Source: Pluralibacter sp. UBA7423
Lineage (GTDB): Bacteria > Pseudomonadota > Gammaproteobacteria > Enterobacterales > Enterobacteriaceae
Length of the DNA: 64,000 nucleotides
Assembly (NCBI GenBank): GCA_002470465.1
Contig: DKMD01000019.1
Span: 1 to 64,000, forward strand
Reading direction: 5' to 3'
The notes beneath the pieces were generated by a model, which searched no databases, was not told the DNA's origin, and saw only the letters and a list, made by a program, of their open reading frames with translations. Position 1 is the first letter of the stretch. Each line of letters starts with the position of its first letter. The position numbers and the translations under genes were made by a program. This document shows positions 13,431 to 24,233 of this stretch, piece by piece.

Positions 13431-14297
13431 ATGTCTGCCAAACACCCGGTGATCGCCGTAACGGGCTCCAGCGGCGCAGGAACTACCACCACCAGCCTCG
13501 CCTTCCGTAAAATCTTCGCCCAGCTCAACCTGAAGGCCGCGGAAGTCGAAGGCGACAGCTTTCACCGCTATACCCGCCCCGAAATGGACATGGCCATCCG
13601 CAAAGCCCGCGATATGGGTCGCCACATCAGCTATTTCGGCCCGGACGCTAACGACTTCGGCCTGCTGGAGCAGACGTTTCTCACCTACGGCCAGAGCGGG
13701 CGAGGCCAGTCACGAAAATATCTGCACACCTATGACGAAGCCGTACCGTGGAATCAGGTACCGGGCACCTTTACGCCGTGGCAGCCGCTTCCAGAACCCA
13801 CCGACGTGCTGTTTTATGAAGGGCTGCACGGCGGCGTGGTGACGCCTCAACATGACGTGGCGAAACACGTCGATTTGCTGGTCGGCGTCGTGCCTATTGT
13901 GAACCTCGAGTGGATCCAGAAACTTACCCGCGATATGAGCGAGCGCGGGCATTCGCGTGAAGCGGTAATGGATTCCGTCGTCCGCTCCATGGAAGACTAC
14001 ATCAACTTCATTACCCCACAGTTTTCCCGCACGCATATCAACTTCCAGCGCGTACCGACAGTAGATACCTCAAACCCGTTTGCCGCCAAAAGCATCCCGT
14101 CGCTGGATGAAAGCTTTGTGGTGATCCATTTCCAGAACCTGGGCGACATTGATTTCCCCTGGCTGCTGGCGATGCTGCAGGGCTCATTCATTTCTCACAT
14201 GAATACATTGGTGGTGCCGGGCGGGAAGATGGGGCTGGCGATGGAGCTGATTATGACGCCGCTGGTCGAGCGGTTAATAGAAGGTCGGGCGATATAA
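13431..14297 (+). CDS. prkB: Phosphoribulokinase-like protein PrkB
   Basis: The 288-residue protein belongs to the phosphoribulokinase/uridine kinase family. Enterobacteria lack the Calvin cycle, so its true substrate is unknown. The P-loop reads GSSGAGTTT (residues 12-20): the position normally held by the Walker A lysine is Thr18, as in the E. coli homologue, so classical ATP binding is doubtful. The start at 13431 (MSAKHPVIAV) is preferred over 13410 by family alignment. A terminator follows at 14303-14328. Confidence 0.95.
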   Translation: MSAKHPVIAVTGSSGAGTTTTSLAFRKIFAQLNLKAAEVEGDSFHRYTRPEMDMAIRKARDMGRHISYFGPDANDFGLLEQTFLTYGQSGRGQSRKYLHTYDEAVPWNQVPGTFTPWQPLPEPTDVLFYEGLHGGVVTPQHDVAKHVDLLVGVVPIVNLEWIQKLTRDMSERGHSREAVMDSVVRSMEDYINFITPQFSRTHINFQRVPTVDTSNPFAAKSIPSLDESFVVIHFQNLGDIDFPWLLAMLQGSFISHMNTLVVPGGKMGLAMELIMTPLVERLIEGRAI

Positions 14298-14302
14298 ATT
14301 GC

Positions 14303-14330
14303 AAAACCTTCTCTGAAGAGAAGGTTTTTA
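14303..14330 (+). terminator. prkB terminator
   Basis: A 10-bp stem, AAAACCTTCT with AGAAGGTTTT, lies 6 bp past the prkB stop and ends in a T-run on the plus strand. Confidence 0.85.
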
Positions 14331-14339
14331 ATGTTTGCT

Positions 14340-14381
14340 CCCTCTCCCACGGGGAGAGGATCGGGGTGAGGGCATCAGGCC
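14340..14381. repeat. Dispersed CCCTCTCCC palindrome, copy A
   Basis: This reads CCCTCTCCC, ACG, GGGAGAGGA, then TCGGGGTGAGGGCATCAGGC. It is the inverse-complement arrangement of the module seen at 46654-47008, 61789-61891 and 63476-63562, so it is one copy of a dispersed palindromic repeat family placed between the convergent genes prkB and yhfA. Confidence 0.8.
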
Positions 14382-14391
14382 GTAGAGGGCA

Positions 14392-14796
14392 TTACCCTTC
14401 CACCACTTCAAACGAGTGGGTGATTTTCGCCGCTTTCTCCAGCATCAGCGCCACAGAGCAGTATTTTTCCGCAGACAGATCCACCGCACGCGATACCGCA
14501 GCTTCTTTCAGATCTTTACCGGTCACGATGAAGTGCAGGTTGATGTGGGTAAACAGGCGCGGCGCTTCCTCGCGACGCTCTGAAGTGAGCTTCACTTCAC
14601 AGTCCGTCACGTCATGACGGCCCTTTTGCAGGATGGAAACAACGTCTATCGCACTGCATCCCCCTGCTGCCATCAGCACCATTTCCATCGGGCTTGGCGC
14701 TTTATCCCCGGAGTTGCCGTCCATCAGGATCTGGTGGCCAGAAGCTGACTCACCGAGGAAGGTTAAGCCTTCAACCCATTTCACACGCGCTTGCAT
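14392..14796 (-). CDS. yhfA: OsmC-family protein YhfA
   Basis: The 134-residue protein is an OsmC/Ohr-fold member (MQARVKWVEGLTFLGESASG) with the family's conserved central helix cysteine in AAGGCSAIDVVSIL (Cys near 48). OsmC relatives reduce organic hydroperoxides, but YhfA lacks proven activity. It is divergent from crp, and the 306-bp spacer carries the crp control region. Confidence 0.93.
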   Translation of the reverse strand: MQARVKWVEGLTFLGESASGHQILMDGNSGDKAPSPMEMVLMAAGGCSAIDVVSILQKGRHDVTDCEVKLTSERREEAPRLFTHINLHFIVTGKDLKEAAVSRAVDLSAEKYCSVALMLEKAAKITHSFEVVEG

Positions 14797-15102
14797 AATT
14801 GTTAACTCCAGAGTTGCAATTTTCCTGACAGATTACGCGCACATAACAAATCTCGCAACGGAAGGCGACGTGCGTCATGCTGAAGCGAGACACCAGGAGA
14901 CACGCGGCAAAAGCTATGCTAAAACAGTCGGGATGCTACAGTAATACATTGAAGTAATGCATGTATGCAGAGGACATCAGACAACAGGCTGCAGTCAAAT
15001 CCGACAGCCGACTTCCCAGGCACAGGGAAGGATATGAATGCAAAGCCAGTGGCAGTGTCGTGTCTGCCGCTGGAGTCAGCTTATAACAGAGGATAACCGC
15101 GC
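14797..15102. promoter_or_regulatory. yhfA-crp intergenic control region
   Basis: This 306-bp gene-free stretch closely follows the E. coli crp leader. A crp -10 candidate TACAGT lies at 14937-14942, leaving a leader of about 160 nt. A CRP-like site downstream of it reads TGCAG-AGGACA-TCAGA (14966-14981), at the position of the E. coli autoregulatory site. Just before crp is the leader end with an AGAGGAT ribosome site. A divergent antisense RNA start, known in E. coli, may also lie here but I cannot define it. Confidence 0.6.
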
Positions 15103-15735
15103 ATGGTGCTTGGCAAACCGCAAACAGACCCTACCCTTGAATGGTTCTTGTCTCATTGCCATATTCATAAGTACCCCTCCAAGAGCACGCTGATTCACCA
15201 GGGTGAAAAAGCAGAAACGCTGTACTACATCGTGAAAGGCTCTGTGGCAGTACTCATCAAGGACGAAGAAGGCAAAGAGATGATTCTCTCTTACCTCAAC
15301 CAGGGCGATTTCATCGGTGAGCTTGGCCTGTTCGAAGAAGGCCAGGAGCGTAGTGCATGGGTCCGGGCGAAAACCGCCTGTGAAGTGGCTGAAATTTCCT
15401 ATAAAAAATTCCGTCAGCTTATCCAGGTGAATCCGGATATTCTGATGCGCCTCTCTTCTCAGATGGCACGTCGCCTGCAGGTCACTTCTGAAAAAGTAGG
15501 TAACCTTGCCTTCCTCGACGTTACCGGTCGTATCGCGCAGACGCTGTTGAACCTGGCAAAACAGCCCGATGCCATGACCCACCCGGACGGTATGCAAATC
15601 AAAATCACCCGTCAGGAAATCGGTCAGATCGTGGGCTGCTCCCGTGAAACCGTTGGCCGTATCCTGAAAATGCTGGAAGATCAGAACCTGATCTCCGCGC
15701 ACGGCAAAACCATCGTCGTTTACGGCACCCGCTAA
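15103..15735 (+). CDS. crp: cAMP receptor protein CRP
   Basis: The 210-residue global regulator has an N-terminal cAMP-binding beta roll (residues 10-130, phosphate-binding signature [19 protein letters not shown]), a long dimerisation helix, and a winged HTH with recognition helix [12 protein letters not shown] near residues 180-191. It is essentially identical to E. coli CRP in length and motifs. It controls carbon use genome-wide; likely targets in this window include pckA, gntK and the ppiA/tsgA spacer. An intrinsic terminator follows. Confidence 0.99.
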   Translation: MVLGKPQTDPTLEWFLSHCHIHKYPSKSTLIHQGEKAETLYYIVKGSVAVLIKDEEGKEMILSYLNQGDFIGELGLFEEGQERSAWVRAKTACEVAEISYKKFRQLIQVNPDILMRLSSQMARRLQVTSEKVGNLAFLDVTGRIAQTLLNLAKQPDAMTHPDGMQIKITRQEIGQIVGCSRETVGRILKMLEDQNLISAHGKTIVVYGTR

Positions 15736-15744
15736 GTTCGCTTG

Positions 15745-15776
15745 ACGGCGTATTGCTCCCGCAGTACGCCGTTTTT
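15745..15776 (+). terminator. crp terminator
   Basis: A stem, ACGGCGTA with TACGCCGT, and a 12-base loop are followed by TTTTTG, 10 bp past the crp stop. Confidence 0.88.
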
Positions 15777-15794
15777 GTCTCTACTGCTATTGCT

Positions 15795-17867
15795 ATGTGG
15801 CGCAGGCTAATTTATCACCCGGAAATTAACTACGCACTGCGGCAAACCCTGGTGTTATGCACCCCTGTGGCTATCGGCCTGGTGCTGGGGTATCTCAAGT
15901 ACGGTCTGCTGTTCTCCTTAGTCCCGGCCTGCTGCAACATTGCCGGTCTCGACACGCCCCACAAGCGCTTCTTTAAACGCCTGATTGTTGGTGGTTCGCT
16001 GTTTGCCGGATGCAGCCTGGCGGTACAGCTGCTGCTGGCACACACCGTGCCGCTGCCCTTAATTCTGACCGTCCTGGCAATGACCCTGGGCGTTACCGCC
16101 GAAATCAGTTCGCTGCATGCGCGTCTGCTGCCCGCATCGCTGATCGCCTCGATTTTTACGTTGAGCCTCGCGGGTAACATGCCTGTCTGGCAGCCGCTGC
16201 TTATCTACGCGCTGGGCACGCTGTGGTACGGGCTGTTTAACTGGTTCTGGTTCTGGATGTGGCGCGAACAGCCCCTGCGCGAGTCCCTGAGCCTGCTTTA
16301 CCGCCAGCTGGCCGATTACTGCGAAGCCAAATACAGCCTGCTGACCCAGCACACCGATCCGGAAAAAGCGTTGCCACCGCTGCTGACTCGCCAGCAAAAG
16401 GCCGTTGATCTCATCACCCAGTGCTATCAGCAGCTACATATGCTCGCCGCCAACAAAAACCACGATTATAAACGCCTGCTGCGTGCCTTTCAGATGGGGC
16501 TCGATTTACAGGAGCACATCTCCGTCAGCCTGCATCAGCCCGCCGAGGTGCAAAAGCTGGTCGAGCGTAGCCACGCCGAAGCGGTGATCCGCTGGAACGC
16601 ACAAACCATCGCCGCACGTCTGCGGGTGATGGCCGATGACATTCTGTATCACCGCTTTCCGCTACGCTTTAGCATGGATAAGCAGATCGGCGCGCTGGAA
16701 AAGATCGCCCGCCAGCATCCGGATAATCCCGTCGGGCAGTTTTGCGTCTGGCACTTTGGCCGCATTGCGCGGGTACTACGCATGCAAAGACCGCTCTACC
16801 CACGCAACCTGATGGCCGATAACGAGCGACGCCTGCCGCTGTTTGCCGCGCTGAAAAGTTATCTGTCACTAAAATCAGCTGCACTGCGCAATGCGGCGCG
16901 CATCAGCGTCATGCTGAGCATCGCCAGCCTGATGGGGTCCGCGTTGCACCTGCCCAAACCTTACTGGATCCTGATGACGGTTCTTCTGGTCACGCAGAAC
17001 GGCTACGGCGCAACGAGGGTACGAATTTTTCACCGCGCAGCAGGCACGCTTGCCGGGCTGACCATCGCCGGTATCACATTGCACTTTCATGCCCCTGAAG
17101 GCTACGCGCTGGCGGCCATGCTGATTATTACGCTGGTGAGCTATTTGATTATCCGTAAAAGCTACGGCTGGGCGACCGTCGGTTTTACGGTCACCGCGGT
17201 GTATACCATTCAGCTGCTGACGCTGAACGGCGATCAGTTCATTGTCGCCCGCCTGATCGACACGCTGATAGGCTGCCTGATTGCCTTTGGTGGCATGGTC
17301 TGGCTCTGGCCGCAGTGGCAAAGCGGATTGCTGCGAAAGAATGCCCAGCAGGCGCTGGAAGCGGATCAGGAAGCCATTCGCCTCATCCTCAGCAACGACC
17401 CGCAGGCACCCGCGCTGGCGTATCAACGTATGCGGGTGAATCAGGCGCACAACGCGCTGTTTAACTCGCTAAATCAGGCGATGCAGGAGCCCGGCTTCAA
17501 CTCTCACTATCTGGCAGATATGAAACTGTGGGTGACGCACAGCCAGTTCATCGTTGAGCACATCAACGCGATGACCACGCTTGCGCGCGAGCACAACATG
17601 CTGACGGAAGATCTGGCGGAGCGCTATTTACAGTCCTGTGAAATTGCGCTGCAGCGCTGTCAGCAGCGGCTGGAGTATGACGAGCCGGGCGGTAGCGGAG
17701 ATACGAACATCATGGAGTCAGCGGAGGCGCTGACCCACGGGCCGTTAAGCACCGTGGAGCAGCATTTACAGCGGATTCTGGGCCACCTCAGCACCATGCA
17801 CACCATTTCGTCGGTGGCATGGCGCCAGCGTCCACATCATGGGATTTGGCTGAAACGCCGGGCATAA
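15795..17867 (+). CDS. yhfK: YhfK, FUSC-family inner-membrane protein
   Basis: The 690-residue protein has two blocks of about 4-6 transmembrane helices (roughly 15-165 and 380-520), separated and followed by helical cytoplasmic regions. This is the fusaric-acid-resistance/YccS-like (FUSC) architecture of putative aromatic-acid exporters. No substrate is known for YhfK. The start MWRRLIYHP at 15795 follows the E. coli homologue; the reading from 15753 would run through the crp terminator. It ends 3 bp from the convergent argD stop. Confidence 0.93.
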   Translation: MWRRLIYHPEINYALRQTLVLCTPVAIGLVLGYLKYGLLFSLVPACCNIAGLDTPHKRFFKRLIVGGSLFAGCSLAVQLLLAHTVPLPLILTVLAMTLGVTAEISSLHARLLPASLIASIFTLSLAGNMPVWQPLLIYALGTLWYGLFNWFWFWMWREQPLRESLSLLYRQLADYCEAKYSLLTQHTDPEKALPPLLTRQQKAVDLITQCYQQLHMLAANKNHDYKRLLRAFQMGLDLQEHISVSLHQPAEVQKLVERSHAEAVIRWNAQTIAARLRVMADDILYHRFPLRFSMDKQIGALEKIARQHPDNPVGQFCVWHFGRIARVLRMQRPLYPRNLMADNERRLPLFAALKSYLSLKSAALRNAARISVMLSIASLMGSALHLPKPYWILMTVLLVTQNGYGATRVRIFHRAAGTLAGLTIAGITLHFHAPEGYALAAMLIITLVSYLIIRKSYGWATVGFTVTAVYTIQLLTLNGDQFIVARLIDTLIGCLIAFGGMVWLWPQWQSGLLRKNAQQALEADQEAIRLILSNDPQAPALAYQRMRVNQAHNALFNSLNQAMQEPGFNSHYLADMKLWVTHSQFIVEHINAMTTLAREHNMLTEDLAERYLQSCEIALQRCQQRLEYDEPGGSGDTNIMESAEALTHGPLSTVEQHLQRILGHLSTMHTISSVAWRQRPHHGIWLKRRA

Positions 17868-17870
17868 AAA

Positions 17871-19150
<1,280 letters not shown>

Positions 19151-19167
19151 CACCATGGCAAGGCGTA

Positions 19168-19731
19168 TTATCGCCGGAGGAAGTTTTCCAGCAGCCTGTG
19201 CCCCTGCTCACTGAGAATGCTTTCGGGATGGAACTGAACGCCCTCAAGGTCCCATTCCCGATGGCAAATCCCCATAATTTCACCGGTGTCGCTACGGGCG
19301 GTGATGTCAAAGAGAGGTGGAAGAGTTGGCGGATCGATGACCAAAGAATGGTAGCGCGTGACGGTGAGTGGGGTATTCAGTCCGCTGAAAACGCCCTGGC
19401 CGCTGTGCGTAATCGGGGAGGTTTTGCCGTGCATAACTTTTGCTGCGCGCACGATGGTGGCACCAAAGACCTGGGCAATGGCCTGATGACCCAGACAGAC
19501 GCCAAGAATGGGCGTTTTGCCGGCATAGTGGCGGATTACCTCCAGCGAAATACCGGATTCATCCGGCGTGCAGGGGCCGGGAGAAATGACGATTTTAGTC
19601 GGAGCAAGCGCAGCTATTTCATCCAGCGTGATGTCATCGTTACGCCTGACCAGCACCTCTGCACCGAGCTCACAAAAGTACTGGTAAAGGTTCCAGGTAA
19701 ACGAATCATAGTTATCAATAAGCAGGATCAT
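19168..19731 (-). CDS. pabA: Aminodeoxychorismate synthase glutaminase subunit
   Basis: PabA (187 residues) is a class I glutamine amidotransferase that feeds ammonia to PabB to make 4-amino-4-deoxychorismate for folate. The Cys nucleophile is in GVCLGHQA (Cys79) and the His/Glu pair in [10 protein letters not shown] near 168-170. The start [16 protein letters not shown] at 19731 follows the family; the upstream 23 codons overlap fic and are not used. The order fic-pabA-argD matches E. coli. Confidence 0.97.
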   Translation of the reverse strand: MILLIDNYDSFTWNLYQYFCELGAEVLVRRNDDITLDEIAALAPTKIVISPGPCTPDESGISLEVIRHYAGKTPILGVCLGHQAIAQVFGATIVRAAKVMHGKTSPITHSGQGVFSGLNTPLTVTRYHSLVIDPPTLPPLFDITARSDTGEIMGICHREWDLEGVQFHPESILSEQGHRLLENFLRR

Positions 19732-19762
19732 GGCGGCTCCGGTGACATCAAACCGCGCTATT

Positions 19763-20365
19763 CTACCCAGTTTCCTGCGCTTCGTTGACCACTTTAGCAA
19801 ACAGCGTTATTAGCGGCTGCAAATCCCCCATCGCCCCGCTCTGGTTCGCCTGGCTCCAGGCATCCGGTGAGATATCGCCCCAGTTCAGCACGTATCCGGC
19901 ATGGATGGCCAGTTGCTCAAAGAAGATGCGTTGCGCCAGGCCATTCCCAAGACGGAACGGATGCAGAACATTTATTTCGCAGTAATAATGCGCCAGCCGG
20001 GCGACAAACTCCTCGCGCCCAAGCCCCGTCAGATATGCCTCTTCTTCGAGGTCACGCATCAGCGCATTGCCCTCTTTTTCAATCCAGGCGAAATGGCAGA
20101 ACGGCGTGTCGCCCTGATAGATATCGACTTCCCGATATTTCCCGGCCCAGTCAAACACGTCCTGATAGAGCTGCTGGTGAATGGCGCAGAGCCAGGGCAG
20201 GCCACGAGTGGCTGGACCAAGACCCAGTGTTGCCGCACGAAGCGATGTTAACTCGTAGGCGGCCTGTTCCAGTCGGTGCGCCTCATGAATACCGAGACGA
20301 TTGCGCATAACATTGAGGCCGGAATAGAGGTAAGGATCGCGATCGTCACCGATTTTATCGCTCAT
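19763..20365 (-). CDS. fic: Fic-domain AMP-transferase (class I)
   Basis: The 200-residue Fic protein would transfer AMP (or another nucleotide) from ATP to a target hydroxyl. The Fic motif is [12 protein letters not shown] (residues 135-146). The catalytic His135, the GNG turn and Arg146 are present, but the usual acidic Mg-binding residue (D/E after HPFx) is Leu139. E. coli K-12 Fic also lacks it, having Val there. The start overlaps the end of yhfG by 11 bp, a typical antitoxin-first, toxin-second arrangement. Confidence 0.95.
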   Translation of the reverse strand: MSDKIGDDRDPYLYSGLNVMRNRLGIHEAHRLEQAAYELTSLRAATLGLGPATRGLPWLCAIHQQLYQDVFDWAGKYREVDIYQGDTPFCHFAWIEKEGNALMRDLEEEAYLTGLGREEFVARLAHYYCEINVLHPFRLGNGLAQRIFFEQLAIHAGYVLNWGDISPDAWSQANQSGAMGDLQPLITLFAKVVNEAQETG

Positions 20366-20522
20366 AGTGCCTCCGAAGTTCCTCAATGCGCGCCAGCGCC
20401 TCGTCGCTGCTCAGCGTCACTAACGGCGTGTCAACGCCTTCCAGACGGCGACTGGCCTGGAAATTAGCGTTACGGGTCTTCTCCCAGAGGCGGGATTTTT
20501 GCTTATCGGTAAGCTTTTTCAT
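20355..20522 (-). CDS. yhfG: YhfG, Fic antitoxin-like small protein
   Basis: This 55-residue protein ([20 protein letters not shown]) is too short for standard ORF lists. I translated it by hand from the ATG at 20522 to the TAA at 20355-20357. It matches E. coli YhfG in length and sequence. It contains Ser10-Arg-Leu-Trp-Glu14, fitting the SxxxE inhibitory helix by which class I Fic antitoxins block ATP binding in the partner. It overlaps fic by 11 bp, implying translational coupling. Confidence 0.92.
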   Translation of the reverse strand: MKKLTDKQKSRLWEKTRNANFQASRRLEGVDTPLVTLSSDEALARIEELRRHYER

Positions 20523-20628
20523 CTGGACCTCCCTGACGGTTCCCCTTTTGCCACAAGTATAAGCAGCAATTTCAGGTTACGCAGAAAGGCCAGCACAGAG
20601 CGGGCTCGGCAGCCCGCACAGGACAGAT

Positions 20629-21210
<582 letters not shown>

Positions 21211-21344
21211 TTAAAACGGGAACGAGAGAGTCTGCGAATCGCTTGATTCTAAAAGGCTCTCGACTCGCAGACCAGCCTTTTACTCAAGTTTACGTAACAG
21301 AAACAGTTGTAACCTGGCAGACGGCAGCCCCTGCACTGCAGGAA

Positions 21345-21360
21345 TGTGATAGAAGTCACT
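21345..21360. promoter_or_regulatory. CRP-binding site in the ppiA-tsgA spacer
   Basis: TGTGA-TAGAAG-TCACT matches the CRP consensus TGTGA-N6-TCACA in 9 of 10 defined bases. It sits 144 bp upstream of ppiA and 121 bp upstream of tsgA, so it could serve either. CRP control of ppiA is established in E. coli. Confidence 0.7.
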
Positions 21361-21481
21361 TAACATTAGGAATTATTTCATCGATTTCATAATAAACATT
21401 TGCCTCGGTCACTGTTATGCATAAAATCTGTCCACCCCACGCATTGTCAATGCGTCTTACAGTTCTATTCACAGGCCAGTC

Positions 21482-22666
21482 ATGACTAACAGCAATCGCA
21501 TCAAGCTCACATGGATCAGCTTCTTCTCCTACGCCCTGACCGGGGCGCTGGTGATCGTCACCGGAATGGTGATGGGCAATATCGCAGATTATTTCCATCT
21601 GCCGGTTTCCAGCATGAGCAACACCTTCACCTTCCTGAACGCCGGTATTCTCATTTCTATCTTCCTCAACGCCTGGCTGATGGAAATCGTACCGCTGAAA
21701 ACCCAGCTGCGCTTTGGCTTTATTCTGATGGTGCTCGCCGTCGCCGGTCTGATGACCAGCCACAGCCTCGCGCTGTTCTCTGCCTCGATGTTCGTGCTCG
21801 GACTCGTCAGCGGGATCACCATGTCGATCGGGACCTTCCTGATTACCCATATGTATGAAGGCCGCCAGCGTGGCGCACGCCTGCTGTTTACTGACTCCTT
21901 CTTCAGCATGGCGGGCATGATCTTCCCGATGGTCGCCGCTTATCTGCTGGCGCGCAGCATCGAATGGTACTGGGTTTATGCCTGTATCGGACTGGTTTAC
22001 GTGGCGATTTTCATCCTGACCTTCGGCTGTGAATTCCCGGTGCTGGGGAAAAAAGCAGAACAGAATGCACAACCTGTCGCCAAAGAAAAATGGAGCATCG
22101 GCGTGCTGTTTCTGTCGATTGCAGCCCTGTGCTACATCCTCGGCCAGCTGGGCTTTATCTCCTGGGTACCTGAGTATGCGAAAGGTCTGGGCATGAGCCT
22201 CGGCGATGCGGGCAAGCTGGTAAGTGACTTCTGGATGTCTTATATGTTCGGCATGTGGGCGTTTAGCTTTATCCTGCGCTTCTTCGACCTGCAGCGCATT
22301 CTGACCCTGCTGGCAGGCCTCGCTACCGTCCTGATGTATCTGTTCATTAATGGTTCGCCGGACAACATGCCGTGGTTCATTCTGACTCTGGGCTTCTTCT
22401 CCAGCGCGATTTACACCTCAATCATTACGCTGGGTTCCCTGCAGACCAAAGTGGCTTCGCCAAAACTGGTGAATTTCGTCCTCACCTGCGGCACCATCGG
22501 CACCATGCTGACCTTCGTGGTCACCGGCCCGATTGTCGCCCATAGCGGCCCGCTGGCCGCCCTGCACACCGCCAACGGCCTCTACGCCGTGGTGTTCGTA
22601 ATGTGCTTCGTTCTTGGCTTTGTCAGTCGCCACCGCCAGCACAACACGGCAGCAGCGACCCACTAA
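21482..22666 (+). CDS. tsgA: TsgA, major facilitator superfamily transporter
   Basis: The 394-residue protein has about 12 hydrophobic helices and the MFS fold ([20 protein letters not shown]), and is close to E. coli TsgA (393 residues), a predicted inner-membrane permease of unknown substrate. In Salmonella tsgA mutants have a tellurite/selenium-related phenotype. It runs convergent with codA, 9 bp apart and without an obvious terminator between them. Confidence 0.95.
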   Translation: MTNSNRIKLTWISFFSYALTGALVIVTGMVMGNIADYFHLPVSSMSNTFTFLNAGILISIFLNAWLMEIVPLKTQLRFGFILMVLAVAGLMTSHSLALFSASMFVLGLVSGITMSIGTFLITHMYEGRQRGARLLFTDSFFSMAGMIFPMVAAYLLARSIEWYWVYACIGLVYVAIFILTFGCEFPVLGKKAEQNAQPVAKEKWSIGVLFLSIAALCYILGQLGFISWVPEYAKGLGMSLGDAGKLVSDFWMSYMFGMWAFSFILRFFDLQRILTLLAGLATVLMYLFINGSPDNMPWFILTLGFFSSAIYTSIITLGSLQTKVASPKLVNFVLTCGTIGTMLTFVVTGPIVAHSGPLAALHTANGLYAVVFVMCFVLGFVSRHRQHNTAAATH

Positions 22667-22675
22667 GGTCAGATC

Positions 22676-23992
22676 CTACGCCCCTTTGCGTTCCGTGAAG
22701 GGGCTGTTTCGCGTAAAGAACACCTCTTCCCCGCCGTTGTCCATCTGCACCCAGGTTTGCGCCAGCTGCGTCGTCGCAATCACTCTTCCCTGACGAATCG
22801 ACCAGCGCACCGGCACCTGGCAGCGCACCGCTTCAAAGCCATTTTCCGCAGGTAAAATAATCAGGTTCGCCGTATTCCCCACTTCGATGCCGTAATCCGC
22901 AAGGCCAAACGTGCGTGCGCTGTTGTGCGTAATCAGGTTCAGCCCATCGTTGATTTGCTGATACCCCATCATCTGGCAAACGTGTAGCCCCATATGCAGT
23001 ACCTGAAGCATGTTGCCGGTACCGAGCGGATACCACGGGTCAAATACGTCGTCATGACCGAAACAGACGTTAATGCCCGCGGCAAGCAGCTCTTTCACAC
23101 GAGTGATGCCACGGCGTTTCGGGTAATCGTCAAACCGGCCCTGCAGATGAATATTCACCAGCGGGTTGGCAACAAAGTTGATACCCGACATCTTCAGCAG
23201 TCGGAACAGTCGCGAGGTATACGCGCCATTATAGGAATGCATCGCCGTGGTGTGGCTGGCGGTCACGCGTGGGCCAATGCCGTCTTTCAGCGCCAGCGCG
23301 GCAACCGTTTCGACAAAGCGCGACTGCTCATCGTCGATTTCATCGCAGTGGATATCGAGCGGCCGGTTGTATTTTTTCGCCAGTGCGAACGCGATATGCA
23401 GCGACTCCACGCCGTATTCGCGCGTGAATTCAAAGTGCGGGATAGCACCGACTACATCCGCCCCAAGCTGAAGCGCTTTTTCCAGCAGCACCGCGCCGTC
23501 GGGATAGGAAAGAATCCCCTCCTGCGGGAAGGCGACGATCTGCACGTCAACCCAGGGCGCGACTTCTTTCTTCACTTCCAGCATCGCTTTGAGCGCCGTC
23601 AGCGTCGGATCGGATACGTCCACATGCGTGCGCACAAACTGGATACCGTTGGCGATTTGCCACTTCAGGGTTTTCCAGGCGCGCGCTTTTACGTCTTCGT
23701 GGGTGAGCATCGACTTACGTTCCGCCCAGCGCTCAATGCCCTCAAACAGCGTCCCGGACTGGTTCCAGCTCGGCTCTCCGGCGGTCTGCGTTGTATCCAG
23801 ATGAATATGCGGCTCGATAAACGGTGGAATGGCCAGGCCGCCGCGGGCATTGAGGACCTCTAAACTTTCGTGCCGGGTTTCCCCCATCGGGATAATCGAG
23901 TGGAAGCGTCCCTCCTCAATCCCCAGCTGCCACAATCCCTCGCGCCCCGGCAAACGCACGTTTTCAATCAGCCACAACGGTGTTGTACCCAT
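22676..23992 (-). CDS. codA: Cytosine deaminase
   Basis: The 438-residue amidohydrolase deaminates cytosine to uracil and ammonia in pyrimidine salvage. Metal and active-site motifs are intact: [12 protein letters not shown] near residue 61, the glutamate in [18 protein letters not shown], and the metal Asp in GHDDVFDPW near residue 315. It is colinear with and very similar to E. coli CodA (427 residues). Unlike the E. coli codBA operon there is no cytosine permease codB beside it; it sits alone, divergent from nirB and convergent with tsgA, at a site where K-12 has no gene. Confidence 0.93.
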   Translation of the reverse strand: MGTTPLWLIENVRLPGREGLWQLGIEEGRFHSIIPMGETRHESLEVLNARGGLAIPPFIEPHIHLDTTQTAGEPSWNQSGTLFEGIERWAERKSMLTHEDVKARAWKTLKWQIANGIQFVRTHVDVSDPTLTALKAMLEVKKEVAPWVDVQIVAFPQEGILSYPDGAVLLEKALQLGADVVGAIPHFEFTREYGVESLHIAFALAKKYNRPLDIHCDEIDDEQSRFVETVAALALKDGIGPRVTASHTTAMHSYNGAYTSRLFRLLKMSGINFVANPLVNIHLQGRFDDYPKRRGITRVKELLAAGINVCFGHDDVFDPWYPLGTGNMLQVLHMGLHVCQMMGYQQINDGLNLITHNSARTFGLADYGIEVGNTANLIILPAENGFEAVRCQVPVRWSIRQGRVIATTQLAQTWVQMDNGGEEVFFTRNSPFTERKGA

Positions 23993-24132
23993 TTTTATTC
24001 TCCCGCGAATCGATGCGCTGAACGCTCTGATCCAGCCGTAGGTTAAAACCCGTACTTTTTGTCTGTTATTTCACCAGAACAGAAAAGTCTGACATTTCCG
24101 AAACTTATAAAAATCCTGATAAATCAACAGAC

Positions 24133-24148
24133 TACCCATTAAGGAGTA
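24133..24148. promoter_or_regulatory. NarL/NarP 7-2-7 site at the nirB promoter
   Basis: TACCCAT-TA-AGGAGTA is a 7-2-7 inverted heptamer pair, centred about 28 bp upstream of the FNR site. This is the arrangement by which NarL and NarP activate E. coli nirB in response to nitrate and nitrite. Confidence 0.85.
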
Positions 24149-24161
24149 GATAAAGGCGTAA

Positions 24162-24175
24162 TTGATGTATATCAA
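24162..24175. promoter_or_regulatory. FNR site at the nirB promoter
   Basis: TTGAT-GTAT-ATCAA is a perfect match to the FNR consensus. Its centre at 24168.5 places transcription start near 24210 if it acts as a class II (-41.5) site, with TAAGGT (24197-24202) as -10. nirB is therefore anaerobically induced. Confidence 0.92.
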
Positions 24176-24233
24176 TAAGTCACCATGCTGAATCGTTAAG
24201 GTAGGCGGTAATAGAAAAGAAATCGAGGCAAAA

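Noticed and set aside
22667..22675. Terminator between convergent tsgA and codA
   Set aside because: Only 9 bp separate the stops and no hairpin with a T-run is visible, so none is reported.
22994..23863. 289-codon plus-strand frame opposite codA
   Set aside because: It is a shadow of codA, whose metal-binding motifs are intact on the minus strand.
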